Notes: a model not told the origin generated them from the sequence alone. A stretch of 64,000 nucleotides of DNA from Scopulibacillus daqui (GCF_016908855.1 NZ_JAFBER010000002.1:62001-126000), one strand, 5' to 3'; positions 52,599 through 62,018 are shown, numbered from the stretch's first letter. Numbers and translations: made by a program.

Positions 52599-53119
52599 CT
52601 GAATGGCTTTATGTTGGGAAAATCGTCAACACTCACGGCATAAGGGGCGAAGTGCGGGTCATAAGTGACACGGATTTCCCTGAAGAACGTTTTGCACCGG
52701 GGACAACCCTTTACATCAGCCGTTACAAAGGTGCGCAGTATGAACCGATTATTGTAGAAGGATATCGTAAACATAAACAATTTATTCTTTTGAAAATTGA
52801 AGGTCTGGATAATATTAATGATGTAGAACCGTTAAAGGGCAGTCATCTTTATGTTTCTAAGGAACAGCTTGCCCCATTAGAGGAAAATGCCTTCTACTAT
52901 CATGAAATTATCGGCTGCCGTGTTTTTGCAGACAACGGCGAAGAACTAGGTGTCATTAAAGAGATACTATCCCCTGGGGCAAATGACGTATGGGTTGTCA
53001 AAACAAACGGCAAAGATATTCTATTGCCTTATATTGAAGATGTTGTGAAGGCGGTTGACGTTGAGAATAAAAAAGTAACCGTACATCTTATAAGCGGGTT
53101 GGTGGACGATGAGGATTGA
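52595..53119 (+). CDS. rimM: 16S rRNA processing protein RimM
   Basis: Assists 30S head maturation by binding S19. N-terminal RimM domain ([20 protein letters not shown]) and a C-terminal PRC barrel (about 95-174, [34 protein letters not shown]). 174 residues. ATG 52595 follows AAAGGAAAG. Overlaps trmD by 11 bases. Confidence 0.97.
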   Translation: MTEWLYVGKIVNTHGIRGEVRVISDTDFPEERFAPGTTLYISRYKGAQYEPIIVEGYRKHKQFILLKIEGLDNINDVEPLKGSHLYVSKEQLAPLEENAFYYHEIIGCRVFADNGEELGVIKEILSPGANDVWVVKTNGKDILLPYIEDVVKAVDVENKKVTVHLISGLVDDED

Positions 53120-53855
53120 TGTTTTAAGTCTATTTCCTGAGATGTACAAAGGGGTTCTGGAGCATTCTATTTTAAAGAAAGCGGCAGATAATGGCGCATT
53201 CACTTGCCGTATTACCGATTTTCGGCAATACGCCGATAATAAACATCAGCGTGTTGATGACTATACATATGGCGGCGGTGCAGGCATGCTTTTAATGCCC
53301 CAGCCTATTTTTGATGCTGTAGAAGCCGTCACAAAGGACACAGGAACAAAACCCAGAATTATAATGATGACTCCACAGGGAACCCGTTATAATCAAAGAT
53401 ATGCAGAAGAACTGGCCAAAGAAGATCACCTTATTTTTCTGTGCGGTCATTATGAAGGGTTTGATGAGCGGATAAGGCAATCGCTTGTAACAGATGAAAT
53501 TTCAATAGGAGATTATGTCCTAACGGGCGGTGAGCTGGCTTCCATGGTGGTGATGGATAGTGTAATCAGGCTCTTGCCCGGAGTATTAGGAAATGAAGTA
53601 TCGGCTCACACTGATTCGTTTTCTAATGGGCTGTTAGAGCACCCGCAATATACAAGGCCGGCTGACTTTCGAGGTATGAAGGTGCCTGATGTCTTATTAT
53701 CCGGAAATCATAAACTCATTGAAGAATGGCGGCATAAAGAATCACTAAGGCGGACCCTGATGAGACGCCCGGATTTACTAGAAAACCGCATCTTAACTGA
53801 TAAAGAAAAAGAATGGCTTCAAGAAATAAAACAAGAAATAAAAAATAAAGATTAA
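53109..53855 (+). CDS. trmD: tRNA (guanine-37-N1)-methyltransferase
   Basis: SPOUT enzyme making m1G37, which prevents frameshifting. The deep-trefoil SAM knot motifs are [12 protein letters not shown] and [29 protein letters not shown] is another invariant block. 248 residues. ATG 53109 overlaps rimM. Copy 2 of the repeat element follows 17 bases after its stop. Confidence 0.98.
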   Translation: MRIDVLSLFPEMYKGVLEHSILKKAADNGAFTCRITDFRQYADNKHQRVDDYTYGGGAGMLLMPQPIFDAVEAVTKDTGTKPRIIMMTPQGTRYNQRYAEELAKEDHLIFLCGHYEGFDERIRQSLVTDEISIGDYVLTGGELASMVVMDSVIRLLPGVLGNEVSAHTDSFSNGLLEHPQYTRPADFRGMKVPDVLLSGNHKLIEEWRHKESLRRTLMRRPDLLENRILTDKEKEWLQEIKQEIKNKD

Positions 53856-53872
53856 AAGGATCTCGAAACGAA

Positions 53873-53982
53873 GTTCAAAAAAGGGCGGCCAAGAAGGCCT
53901 CTTAAACGGCTGCGAGCTTGCAAGATCTTTGCATAAGCTTCCCGCTGTTTACGCAAGCATCTGGTTCCAGGATTTTTTGAAC
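53873..53982 (+). repeat. Intergenic repeat element with GTTCAAAAA inverted ends, copy 2
   Basis: A 110-base element in the trmD-rplS gap, opening GTTCAAAAAAGGGCGGCC and closing TCTGGTTCCAGGATTTTTTGAAC. Terminal GTTCAAAAA/TTTTTGAAC inverted repeats and the TCTGGTTCC block near the right end are shared with copy 1 (22793-22912, minus strand); the interiors differ. No coding potential. It ends 18 bases before the rplS -35 box. Confidence 0.7.
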
Positions 53983-53999
53983 ATCTTTTAAAAGGATTC

Positions 54000-54028
54000 T
54001 TGCATGATGGTATAGGATATGCTATGAT
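54000..54028 (+). promoter_or_regulatory. SigA promoter for rplS
   Basis: TTGCAT (54000-54005), 17-base spacer, TATGAT (54023-54028). Transcription would begin near 54036, at the base of the leader structure. Confidence 0.75.
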
Positions 54029-54039
54029 ATTTTTTGTGG

Positions 54040-54116
54040 CAAATGCCAGTCAATACGATGTTCCGCTGTGGTTAGGTTTGGGTTTTAAGCCTTGTTAAGT
54101 ATCACAAGAGCATTTG
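54040..54116 (+). promoter_or_regulatory. Putative L19-type ribosomal protein leader
   Basis: A 77-base structured 5' UTR closed by CAAATGC (54040-54046) and GCATTTG (54110-54116), with internal CGATGTTCCGCTGTGG. It is in the position of the Firmicutes L19 leader family, thought to give autogenous control. Assignment rests on position, the closing helix and remembered family features; an Rfam search would decide. Confidence 0.65.
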
Positions 54117-54135
54117 TAGGGAAGGAGGGGCATTT

Positions 54136-54477
54136 ATGCAAAACATTTTAGCTGAAATTACAAAAGAACAATTGAAATCAGATCTTCCTGAATTTCGTCC
54201 TGGTGATACAGTTAAAGTACACGTTAAAGTTGTTGAAGGACAACGTGAACGTATTCAGGTCTTTGAAGGTGTGGTTATCAAACGCCGCGGCGGCGGCATA
54301 AGCGAAACCTTTACTGTTCGTAAGGTTTCTTATGGTGTCGGCGTAGAGAGAACATTCCCAGTTCACTCACCAAAGATCGATAAGATCGAAGTCGTACGCC
54401 AAGGTAAAGTGCGCCGTGCGAAACTTTACTATCTGCGTAATCTTCGCGGTAAAGCGGCTCGTATTAAAAGTCGATAA
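54136..54477 (+). CDS. rplS: Ribosomal protein L19
   Basis: Large-subunit protein at the subunit interface. 113 residues with [40 protein letters not shown] and [16 protein letters not shown] 54136 follows AAGGAGGGG. Confidence 0.98.
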   Translation: MQNILAEITKEQLKSDLPEFRPGDTVKVHVKVVEGQRERIQVFEGVVIKRRGGGISETFTVRKVSYGVGVERTFPVHSPKIDKIEVVRQGKVRRAKLYYLRNLRGKAARIKSR

Positions 54478-54483
54478 TTGCGG

Positions 54484-54516
54484 AAAAAGGAGCTTGTATA
54501 TTCAAGCTCCTTTTTT
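54484..54516 (+). terminator. Intrinsic terminator after rplS
   Basis: AAAAAGGAGCTTG (54484-54496) pairs with CAAGCTCCTTTTT (54503-54515), perfect 13-bp stem with T6. Confidence 0.93.
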
Positions 54517-54575
54517 ACACCATTAAAAGTGATGTTCATTTTGGCTTCGTTTAAATTAAGGGAGAACAAGGCCTT

Positions 54576-55103
54576 ATGTCGGGAAAATATAAAAATTATT
54601 GGGGCATTTTGATATCTGTTTTAGTCGCCGTGATGTTAGCTTTTTTGATGAGATATTTTTTATTTGCCCATATTGTTGTTGAGGGGCATTCAATGGTGCC
54701 GACGCTTCATAATCGCGACCATATGATCATCAATAAACTAAGTTATAAATTATCAAAGCCGAAGCGGTTTGATATCATTGTTTTCCATGCCACCAAGAGG
54801 TCTGATTATATCAAACGTGTGATTGGGCTGCCCGGTGATGTGATTCAATATAAGAATGATCATTTATTTGTGAACGGGAAAAAAATGAATGAGCCTTATT
54901 TGCGGTCTTTGAAGAGGCAATCAATAGGACCGCTCACTTACGACTTTAAGGAAAAAGTGCCAAAAGGAACGATATTCGTTCTGGGAGATAATCGGCGCAA
55001 CAGCCGTGACAGCCGTATTTTCGGTCCTGTACCAATAAATAAAATTGTCGGAAAAGCAGAAGTGACTTTTTGGCCATTATCGCATTTCCGAGCAGTAAAG
55101 TAG
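54576..55103 (+). CDS. lepB: Type I signal peptidase
   Basis: Membrane Ser/Lys peptidase releasing secreted proteins. One N-terminal membrane span (about 9-30), catalytic S39 in [10 protein letters not shown], catalytic K80 in [12 protein letters not shown], and the C-terminal [16 protein letters not shown] box. 175 residues, the short Bacillus Sip type. ATG 54576 follows GGGAGAAC. B. subtilis has no sip gene between rplS and rbgA, though other Bacillales do. Confidence 0.96.
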   Translation: MSGKYKNYWGILISVLVAVMLAFLMRYFLFAHIVVEGHSMVPTLHNRDHMIINKLSYKLSKPKRFDIIVFHATKRSDYIKRVIGLPGDVIQYKNDHLFVNGKKMNEPYLRSLKRQSIGPLTYDFKEKVPKGTIFVLGDNRRNSRDSRIFGPVPINKIVGKAEVTFWPLSHFRAVK

Positions 55104-55111
55104 GTGATTAT

Positions 55112-55990
55112 TTGACGATACAATGGTATCCGGGTCATATGGCGAAAGCCAAACGCCAAATGATTGAGAAAATTAAGCTGATAGATGTCGTGATAGAATT
55201 AGTGGATGCGCGAATTCCGTTTTCTTCGAGAAATCCGTTAATTGATGACATTGCGGCGAATAAACCCCGGCTGCTTATCTTGAATAAAACAGATATGGCT
55301 GATGGGCAATTAACGGCTGAATGGATCAATTATTTTAAAGATAAAGGTTACTCAGCTCATGCTGTCAATGCTCAAACCGGTAAAGGCTCCGAGAATATTT
55401 CTGAATGGGTTCATGAATTAACCGCCGCAAAAAGAGAAAAGGTAGAAAGCAAAGGGTTCCGGGCACGAGCCGATCGTGCGCTTATCATTGGCATTCCCAA
55501 TGTTGGAAAGTCAACTTTGATTAATCGATTAGCTAAAAGAAAAATCGCCAAAATCGGCGATCGTCCAGGTGTTACTAAGGGCCAGCAATGGATTAAAGTC
55601 GGCAAAACAATGGAGTTGTTAGATACTCCCGGTATATTATGGCCAAAATTTGAAGATCCTGAAGTTGGTTTGAAATTAGCAGCTACAGGAGCTATTAAAG
55701 ATGAATTGATTGATTTTCAAGATGTGGCCGTCTACCTTTTAAAGGTTTTAATGGTAAGGTATCCTCATGCATTAAAAGAAAGATACGGTCTTGCTGAGAT
55801 TTCATACGAAGGCAATGAACCGGCCATTGAAGAAATCGTTGCCCTTTTCGACGCGATTGGCAAAAAACGCGGCTGCGTCATTGGCGGCGGAAATATTGAT
55901 TATGATAGAACCGCTGAATTAGTGATCAGGGAGTTCCGTACACAGAAATTAGGAAAGCTTACATTAGAATCACCGGAAGAAACACTGTAA
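55112..55990 (+). CDS. rbgA: Ribosome biogenesis GTPase RbgA (YlqF)
   Basis: Essential late 50S assembly GTPase. Circularly permuted motifs: LNKTDMAD (G4), then [16 protein letters not shown] (G1, near 126), [10 protein letters not shown] (G2) and [12 protein letters not shown] (G3); a C-terminal ANTAR-like helical domain follows. TTG 55112 is the start, giving the expected [17 protein letters not shown] with AGGTGA upstream; the frame opens earlier, inside lepB. 292 residues. Confidence 0.96.
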   Translation: MTIQWYPGHMAKAKRQMIEKIKLIDVVIELVDARIPFSSRNPLIDDIAANKPRLLILNKTDMADGQLTAEWINYFKDKGYSAHAVNAQTGKGSENISEWVHELTAAKREKVESKGFRARADRALIIGIPNVGKSTLINRLAKRKIAKIGDRPGVTKGQQWIKVGKTMELLDTPGILWPKFEDPEVGLKLAATGAIKDELIDFQDVAVYLLKVLMVRYPHALKERYGLAEISYEGNEPAIEEIVALFDAIGKKRGCVIGGGNIDYDRTAELVIREFRTQKLGKLTLESPEETL

Positions 55991-55993
55991 GTA

Positions 55994-56092
55994 ATGAATA
56001 TTTATCATTTCTCGACAGAAGACGCCCGCTTCAAGGGATGTAAAGGGTGTGCCCAATGTTTTGCCTTACAACACTGTATATACGAATTTTAA
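55994..56092 (+). CDS. Possible 32-residue cysteine-rich peptide
   Basis: A short open frame starting three bases after rbgA, MNIYHFSTEDARFKGCKGC and on, with cysteines spaced C-x2-C-x2-C-x5-C. The spacing recalls metal or iron-sulfur binding peptides. No ribosome site is evident (only AAGT before the ATG) and I recognise no family. May be chance. Confidence 0.25.
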   Translation: MNIYHFSTEDARFKGCKGCAQCFALQHCIYEF

Positions 56093-56103
56093 GTTCTTGT
56101 CTG

Positions 56104-56132
56104 CCACAGTTTTATAAAAGCTGTGGTTTTTT
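56104..56132 (+). terminator. Intrinsic terminator between rbgA and rnhB
   Basis: CCACAG (56104-56109) pairs with CTGTGG (56121-56126), followed by T6. The remaining part of this 297-base gap up to rnhB is AT-rich; TACAAT (56229-56234) may be a -10 box for rnhB but its -35 is poor. Confidence 0.75.
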
Positions 56133-56287
56133 CAGTTAAGCATAAAAATGGGATTTTAGCCATGTTTGTTAGTTTTTTGCAATCGGCAATATTTTTTATT
56201 AGACACTGAAGATTTTCTTCGTTTTTGGTACAATGCTAAAGGATATTATAAAAGAAACCGATATTTAGTATTGAAAGGGAAATGCAA

Positions 56288-57052
56288 GTGAAAAAATTAT
56301 CTATTAAAGCACTTGAAGAAAAGCTGTCCCAATTAGAAGAGCTTTCGGATGAACAGCGAAAAGCGCTTGAGGATGATGACAGAAAAGGCGTACATAATCT
56401 TCTTAAACGATGGGATCAGCGTCAGCTTAAGAAAAGGCAAATGATCAGCCGTTATAAAGAAATGATGCGATTTGAAAATCAGCTATATGAAAAAGGCTGT
56501 CAATATATTGCAGGCATCGATGAAGCCGGCAGAGGACCGTTAGCGGGTCCTGTTGTAGCAGCGGCTGTTATACTAAAACCCAAGACCGCCTTATACGGGA
56601 TTAATGATTCAAAACAATTGTCAAAAAAGAAACGGCAAGAATTTGCAGCAAAGATATACGAACAGGCTGTTTCCGTTGGCATAGGCATCGTCAGCGCGCG
56701 TGAAATTGACAGCATAAATATCTATCAAGCTGCAAAACTAGCGATGAGAAAAGCGGTTGACTCACTTAACATTGTTCCGGACTATTTGCTTATAGACGCT
56801 ATGACTCTTCCAACGAATGTGCCGCAATCGTCTATTGTCAAAGGCGATGAGCGAAGCATCTCGATTGCGGCTGCATCAATCATTGCAAAAGAAGAACGTG
56901 ATCGCATCATGGCTGAACTCGATCATATATATCCCGGCTATCACTTTGCAAGTCATGCCGGCTATGGTACCAAACAGCATCTGGCCGCTATTGAAGCATT
57001 GGGACCCTGCCCCGAGCACCGGCTATCATTTGCGCCACTTCAATCGAAATGA
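56288..57052 (+). CDS. rnhB: Ribonuclease HII
   Basis: Removes ribonucleotides from RNA-DNA hybrids. The catalytic carboxylate motif IAGIDEAGRGPLAGPVVAAA (near 76) and DAMTLP and the late SHAGYGTKQH block are present. The N-terminal 65 residues are the charged extension usual in Bacillus RnhB. GTG 56288 is preferred since AAAGGGA lies 7 bases upstream; ATG 56282 is only one base away from it. About 254 residues. Confidence 0.95.
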   Translation: MKKLSIKALEEKLSQLEELSDEQRKALEDDDRKGVHNLLKRWDQRQLKKRQMISRYKEMMRFENQLYEKGCQYIAGIDEAGRGPLAGPVVAAAVILKPKTALYGINDSKQLSKKKRQEFAAKIYEQAVSVGIGIVSAREIDSINIYQAAKLAMRKAVDSLNIVPDYLLIDAMTLPTNVPQSSIVKGDERSISIAAASIIAKEERDRIMAELDHIYPGYHFASHAGYGTKQHLAAIEALGPCPEHRLSFAPLQSK

Positions 57053-57062
57053 TGGTGTTTAT

Positions 57063-58307
57063 ATGCATATTGATGGAATTGACAAAGCCGTGCAAAAGAT
57101 TAATCTCGATTTTGCTGTTGGAAACGGGCAAATATTAAAAGGCAAGGTTGTCAATATCATTTCAGACGATAAGGTGGAGATTATCGTTGGCCAGCGGCAA
57201 TTGACTGCAACCGTTAATACACGGCTTGAATGGGGAAGGGACTATCTTTTTCAAGTAAAGCAGCATAAAGAACCGCCTGTGCTGCAAGTATTAAATAATG
57301 GCGCAGATCAAGACAATTCTACTCAGTTTGAAGTGCGCCAAATGATGAACATATTAAAGCTGAAAGATGACCCAGTTATTGAAATGCTGATTAAATCGCT
57401 TATAAAAGCAGATATACCAATCACTAGAGACCTGCTTCTTTCGGCAAAACATTTACTTGCCCAATCCCATTCTTTAGAATCAGGAATAAAAACAGTTGAA
57501 TGGATGGTCCGTCATCGGCTGCCGCTGGAAAAGGATTTTTTTCAATCTGTTGAAAGTTTGTTTCAGGAAGAACACTTATCAACACATGCCAACCGCCTGC
57601 TCCATCAAATGATGCCAATGCCAAATAGAACAAATGCTATGATGGCGCTGGCGCGTTTTCTGCATTCCCTGCCTGCTGCAAACCATGAGTCAAGCAATTG
57701 GCTGGACATGCTTGTTAATAAAATAGGTTTTCAGCATGAAAACTTGCTATCGTCATTTGCGTCAAATAACAAAGGGAACAATCAATTAAACGAAACCTTA
57801 AAGTCACTTGTTTTAAAGCTCATCCAAGATACGGAAACCCCTTCGCAATTAAAGCCCGCCGCGGAAATGATGCTCAAATCAATTACCGGCCAACAATTAC
57901 AAATGGTGAGCAATGATGAAACGCTGGTCCAATTATTGATGCAGCTGCCGATCCGATCAAAAGACAAGTTTGACAATGTATCTATATATTGGGAAGGGAA
58001 AAGAAGCCGCAGCGGCCAGATAGACTCCGGCAACTGTCAGATTTTCTGCAGGCTTGACCTTAATCAATTGAATGAAATGCTTGTGCATATTCGAATACAA
58101 AAGAAAAATATGACCATTAAAATTCATAATAACTATACAGGGCTTGGAACGGCTTTAAGGAAATGGGAGGATCTTCTTCGAATGCGTCTGGAAGAAGCGG
58201 GGTTTAGGCTGGTCTCGTTGTCGCAAGTTCAATTGGAAGAAGGTAAGAGAGATGATATTTTGACGGATATGATAATCGATAAAAGTCATCTGGATGTGAA
58301 AATATGA
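57063..58307 (+). CDS. ylqG: YlqG-like protein with FliK C-terminal-type domain
   Basis: A 414-residue protein. The N-terminal part (about 1-90) forms a small beta-rich domain (ILKGKVVNIISDDKVEIIVG); the middle is helical; the C-terminal about 110 residues (CRLDLNQLNEMLVHIRIQ, NYTGLGTALRKWEDLL, EEAGFRLVSLSQVQLEEG) resemble the hook-length control FliK C-terminal domain. The ATG at 57063 is chosen because the frame upstream lies in rnhB. Overlaps ylqH (FlhB-tail homologue) by 4 bases. FliK-FlhB is a known interacting pair in flagellar export, but no flagellar gene is near and the role is unknown. Confidence 0.75.
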   Translation: MHIDGIDKAVQKINLDFAVGNGQILKGKVVNIISDDKVEIIVGQRQLTATVNTRLEWGRDYLFQVKQHKEPPVLQVLNNGADQDNSTQFEVRQMMNILKLKDDPVIEMLIKSLIKADIPITRDLLLSAKHLLAQSHSLESGIKTVEWMVRHRLPLEKDFFQSVESLFQEEHLSTHANRLLHQMMPMPNRTNAMMALARFLHSLPAANHESSNWLDMLVNKIGFQHENLLSSFASNNKGNNQLNETLKSLVLKLIQDTETPSQLKPAAEMMLKSITGQQLQMVSNDETLVQLLMQLPIRSKDKFDNVSIYWEGKRSRSGQIDSGNCQIFCRLDLNQLNEMLVHIRIQKKNMTIKIHNNYTGLGTALRKWEDLLRMRLEEAGFRLVSLSQVQLEEGKRDDILTDMIIDKSHLDVKI

Positions 58308-58561
58308 AAAAGGCAGTTGCGCTGGCTTATCAAAATCAAATTGATGAAGCGCCTCGAGTGATAGCGAAAGGCTCGGGAGAAACGGCAGAAAAGATCATTG
58401 ACATTGCAAAAAAAGAACACATCCCTATTTCAGAAGATCCCAGCATGGTCGCGATCCTCTCTGAACTCGATTTAAATCAGTCGATTCCGCCAGAACTATA
58501 CCAAGCAGTTGCAGAGATCTTTGCCTTTATCTATTTCGTTGACAAACAAGAGCAATCGTAG
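58304..58561 (+). CDS. ylqH: FlhB C-terminal-domain homologue YlqH
   Basis: An 85-residue soluble protein matching only the cytoplasmic tail of the flagellar/type III export switch FlhB: AVALAYQNQIDEAPRVIAKGSGE, IDIAKKEHIPISEDPSM and SIPPELYQAVAEIFAFIY. The autocleavage motif NPTH expected just before this region is missing, so the protein starts where the cleaved FlhB tail would. Four-base overlap with ylqG indicates coupled synthesis. Biochemical role unknown. Confidence 0.88.
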   Translation: MKKAVALAYQNQIDEAPRVIAKGSGETAEKIIDIAKKEHIPISEDPSMVAILSELDLNQSIPPELYQAVAEIFAFIYFVDKQEQS

Positions 58562-58610
58562 GCGTTCTATTTTAAATTTGTTTAATAGACTGTCAGAACG
58601 GATTTTATAG

Positions 58611-58633
58611 CTTGCCAATCGGCAGGTTTTTTT
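58611..58633 (+). terminator. Intrinsic terminator after ylqH
   Basis: CTTGCC (58611-58616) pairs with GGCAGG (58621-58626), one G-U pair, followed by T7. Confidence 0.8.
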
Positions 58634-58669
58634 AAATTGTCTTGAAATAATCAATCATGTCTTAAATGG

Positions 58670-58699
58670 TAGACAAATGAATGCGTTTTTATATACAAT
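58670..58699 (+). promoter_or_regulatory. SigA promoter for sucCD
   Basis: TAGACA (58670-58675) and TACAAT (58694-58699) with 18-base spacer, 41 bases before sucC. Confidence 0.6.
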
Positions 58700-58740
58700 G
58701 ATAAAGGCAGTGATCACAACAATGATAGGAGGTTCTATAA

Positions 58741-59901
58741 GTGAATATCCATGAGTATCAAGGCAAAGAACTCTTGAGAAGTTACGGAGTAGCTGTACCA
58801 AATGGCTATGTTGCTTTTACGCCTGAAGAAGCTGTGGAAGCAGCCAAAAAGCTTAATTCAGATATTAAAGTAGTTAAAGCGCAAATCCACGCCGGCGGCC
58901 GCGGGAAAGCAGGCGGTGTTAAACTGGCAAAGTCGCTTGATGAAGTCCGTACATACGCCGAAGAATTATTGGGAAAAACGCTGGTTACCCATCAAACAGG
59001 TCCGGAAGGCAAAGAAGTTAAGCGCTTACTTATTGAAGAAGGAAGCGATATTAAAAAAGAATTTTATGTTGGTCTTGTTTTAGACCGCGCGACATCTCGA
59101 ATCGTTTTAATGGGATCAGAAGAAGGCGGAACTGAAATCGAAGAAGTCGCTGCTAAGACGCCTGAAAAGATCTTTAAAGAAACGATTGACCCTGCGGTAG
59201 GACTTTTGCCGTTCCAAGCTAGAAGGCTCGCTTTTAATATTAACATTCCTAAAGAACTGATCAATAAAGCAGTTAAATTTATGACAGGACTCTATCAAGT
59301 TTTCGTAGAAAAAGACTGCTCGGTTGCAGAAATCAATCCTTTAGTCATTACTGGCGATGGTCAAGTGATGGCGCTTGACGCAAAGCTAAACTTTGATGAC
59401 AACGCGCTGTATCGCCACAAAGACATCATGGAACTTCGCGATCTTTCTGAAGAAGATGAAAAAGAAATCGAAGCATCAAAATACGGCCTCAGCTACATTG
59501 CTTTAGACGGCAACATTGGCTGCATGGTTAACGGTGCTGGACTTGCTATGTCAACAATGGACATTATTAAGCACTATGGCGGCGATCCGGCAAACTTCCT
59601 TGATGTAGGCGGCGGCGCTACAACGGAAAAAGTTACCGAAGCCTTTAAAATTATTCTTTCCGATGAAAATGTTAAAGGGATATTTGTTAACATTTTCGGC
59701 GGCATTATGAGATGCGATGTTATTGCAAACGGCATTGTTGAAGCTACAAAACAAATGGGGCTTGAGCTTCCGCTTGTCGTTAGATTGGAAGGAACAAATG
59801 TTGAAATCGGAAAACAAATCCTAGAAGATTCCGGCTTAAATATTACTGCTGCGGAATCAATGGCTGATGGCGCAGAAAAAATCGTTTCATTAGTAAAATA
59901 G
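58741..59901 (+). CDS. sucC: Succinyl-CoA synthetase, beta subunit
   Basis: ATP-grasp subunit of the TCA-cycle ligase. [16 protein letters not shown], the [16 protein letters not shown] nucleotide region, [17 protein letters not shown] and the CoA-side GGGATTEKV and [10 protein letters not shown] blocks. 386 residues. GTG 58741 follows AGGAGG. Confidence 0.98.
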   Translation: MNIHEYQGKELLRSYGVAVPNGYVAFTPEEAVEAAKKLNSDIKVVKAQIHAGGRGKAGGVKLAKSLDEVRTYAEELLGKTLVTHQTGPEGKEVKRLLIEEGSDIKKEFYVGLVLDRATSRIVLMGSEEGGTEIEEVAAKTPEKIFKETIDPAVGLLPFQARRLAFNINIPKELINKAVKFMTGLYQVFVEKDCSVAEINPLVITGDGQVMALDAKLNFDDNALYRHKDIMELRDLSEEDEKEIEASKYGLSYIALDGNIGCMVNGAGLAMSTMDIIKHYGGDPANFLDVGGGATTEKVTEAFKIILSDENVKGIFVNIFGGIMRCDVIANGIVEATKQMGLELPLVVRLEGTNVEIGKQILEDSGLNITAAESMADGAEKIVSLVK

Positions 59902-59919
59902 AAAGGTGGGAAACGACTG

Positions 59920-60831
59920 ATGAGTATCTTTATCAATCAAGATACAAAAGTTATCGTACAAGGCATCACTGGTTCTACAGGCCTTTTTCATACAAAACAA
60001 GCCATTGAATACGGAACTAAAATTGTTGGCGGTGTGACACCTGGTAAAGGCGGGACAGAAGTAGAAGGTGTTCCTGTTTTTAATACGGTTCAAGAAGCTG
60101 TTGACAAAACAGGCGCTAATGTTTCCGTTCTTTATGTTCCTCCGGCTTTCGCCGCAGATTCTATTATGGAAGCCGTAGACGCTGAACTTGATCTCGTTAT
60201 TGCTATCACAGAACATATTCCGGTTCTTGATATGGTAAAAGTAAAACGCTATATGGAAGGTAAGAAAACAAGACTAATTGGTCCGAACTGCCCTGGCGTT
60301 ATTACACCTGAAGAGTGCAAAATCGGGATTATGCCTGGCTATATTCATAGGAAAGGTCACGTTGGCGTTGTTTCCCGCTCCGGTACGCTTACATATGAAG
60401 CGGTGCATCAACTTTCCCAAGCCAACATTGGCCAATCTACAGCTGTTGGTATTGGCGGCGACCCAGTCAACGGCACTAACTTTATTGATGTGCTTAAAGC
60501 ATTCAATGAAGATGACGAAACTTATGCTGTCGTTATGATCGGTGAAATTGGCGGTACGGCGGAAGAAGAGGCAGCTGAATGGATCAAAGCTAATATGACG
60601 AAACCGGTTGTCGGATTTATCGGCGGTCAAACAGCACCTCCGGGAAAACGTATGGGCCATGCGGGTGCCATTATTGCCGGCGGTAAAGGAACAGCTTCCG
60701 AAAAAATTAAAAAGCTGAATGAATGCGGTGTTAAAGTGGCTGATACGCCTTCTGTTATCGGTGAGACATTAATTTCTGTCCTTAAAGAAAAGGGTTTATA
60801 CGAAAAATGTCTAATTAAATTAAATAAGTGA
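59920..60831 (+). CDS. sucD: Succinyl-CoA synthetase, alpha subunit
   Basis: Carries the phosphohistidine. N-terminal CoA-binding Rossmann fold ([17 protein letters not shown]), [34 protein letters not shown], and the active-site histidine in [13 protein letters not shown]. 303 residues. 18 bases after sucC with AAAGGTGGG upstream. Confidence 0.98.
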   Translation: MSIFINQDTKVIVQGITGSTGLFHTKQAIEYGTKIVGGVTPGKGGTEVEGVPVFNTVQEAVDKTGANVSVLYVPPAFAADSIMEAVDAELDLVIAITEHIPVLDMVKVKRYMEGKKTRLIGPNCPGVITPEECKIGIMPGYIHRKGHVGVVSRSGTLTYEAVHQLSQANIGQSTAVGIGGDPVNGTNFIDVLKAFNEDDETYAVVMIGEIGGTAEEEAAEWIKANMTKPVVGFIGGQTAPPGKRMGHAGAIIAGGKGTASEKIKKLNECGVKVADTPSVIGETLISVLKEKGLYEKCLIKLNK

Positions 60832-60837
60832 TAAATG

Positions 60838-60866
60838 AAAAGCTCCCAAAACGGGAGCTTCTTTTA
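60838..60866 (+). terminator. Intrinsic terminator after sucD
   Basis: AAGCTCCC (60840-60847) pairs with GGGAGCTT (60853-60860), followed by CTTTTAA. Confidence 0.85.
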
Positions 60867-60914
60867 ATAGGCATGATATAAGCAAACATTATATTATAGT
60901 AAGGAATGGATAAA

Positions 60915-61784
60915 TTGAACAAACGAGATAAGCTTATTCATATCCATCATTGCCGCGGTGCAGGCTGGAAAACGATAAAAAAGCTGCTTGTCCATGATCC
61001 AGAATTAAAACATATTTATCATATGTCTATTGAAGATCTTTGTACCTATTTACAAATGCTGCCCCATCATGCAAAAGTTTTTTTCGAAGATCTTCATCAA
61101 CTTGACATGTCAACCCTTTTGTCAGAATACGAAAAAGATGGCATCTTCATTATAACAATTTTTGATCATGAATATCCATCGCATTTAAAGGAGATTTATG
61201 ATCCTCCTTGGGTTTTATATGGAATGGGCCAACCTTCCTTGTTAAACCATCATAACATTCTAAGTGTTGTCGGAACTCGAAAACCGTCGAAACTTGGCCT
61301 GTTAAGCTTGGAGAAAATTTTGGCGCCTTTTGTCGACAGAAAGTGGACGATCGTCAGCGGCTTGGCGCTTGGTATTGACGGTTATGCGCATCAGCTCAGT
61401 TTGTCGTCTTACACCGTTGCCGTTTTGGGATCCGGACTTTATTGCCCGTATCCGAGGCAACACCGCGCCCTTTTTAATAAAATCATTTCTGATCATGCTG
61501 CAATCAGCGAATATCCCCCTCACACGTCTCCGCAAAAATGGCGATTTCCCGAACGCAATAGGATTATCAGCGGCCTTTCCTTAGGGACGCTCGTTGTTGA
61601 AGCGAAGGAAAGAAGCGGATCTCTGATAACAGCCGATCAGGCTCTTGAACAGGGAAGAGATGTCTTTGCGCTGCCGGGTTCTATATTAGATGATAATGCT
61701 TTGGGCACGAACAAACTGATCCAGCAAGGCGCAAAACTGGTTTTATCGAGTGAAGATATTTTGAATGAACTGAAGTTTTATTGA
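60915..61784 (+). CDS. dprA: DNA processing protein DprA (Smf)
   Basis: Loads RecA on incoming single-stranded DNA in transformation. The Rossmann-like domain has SVVGTRKPSKLGLLSLEK, VSGLALGIDGYAHQ, PERNRIISGLSLGTLVVEA and GSLITADQALEQGRDVFALPG. TTG 60915 places AAGGA 9 bases upstream; ATG 60906 would abut it. About 289 residues, normal. Other competence genes are not in this window. Confidence 0.94.
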   Translation: MNKRDKLIHIHHCRGAGWKTIKKLLVHDPELKHIYHMSIEDLCTYLQMLPHHAKVFFEDLHQLDMSTLLSEYEKDGIFIITIFDHEYPSHLKEIYDPPWVLYGMGQPSLLNHHNILSVVGTRKPSKLGLLSLEKILAPFVDRKWTIVSGLALGIDGYAHQLSLSSYTVAVLGSGLYCPYPRQHRALFNKIISDHAAISEYPPHTSPQKWRFPERNRIISGLSLGTLVVEAKERSGSLITADQALEQGRDVFALPGSILDDNALGTNKLIQQGAKLVLSSEDILNELKFY

Positions 61785-61852
61785 ATATCCTAGTCCAAAG
61801 GTAAAATTATCATATGTTTATCAAAAATAGTAAAAAATTTATAGCCTTGTGT

Positions 61853-61881
61853 TTGACAAACTTTTCTTCAGTATTTAATAT
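61853..61881 (+). promoter_or_regulatory. SigA promoter for topA
   Basis: Consensus TTGACA (61853-61858), 17-base spacer, TAATAT (61876-61881). It lies about 138 bases before topA, leaving a long leader. Confidence 0.75.
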
Positions 61882-61922
61882 TAGTGAAGATTTGATTATT
61901 CTTTTCAAAGGGAATCAAAAGC

Positions 61923-61966
61923 CCGGAGCTACAGAGAAATGAATGCATAGCCAAAAGGGTTCCGGT
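61923..61966 (+). promoter_or_regulatory. Possible hairpin in the topA leader
   Basis: CCGGAGCT (61923-61930) can pair with GGTTCCGG (about 61958-61965) with two G-U pairs, enclosing about 27 bases, followed by TTCTTTTATATTTTT. It could be a weak attenuator or chance. Confidence 0.3.
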
Positions 61967-62018
61967 TCTTTTATATTTTTATTTTGAACATACAATTTAA
62001 GAAGGGGAGAAAGCAAGT

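Noticed and set aside
56817..57062. Longer ylqG starting inside rnhB
   Set aside because: The extra 82 codons are an alternative frame of rnhB; no ribosome site precedes them.
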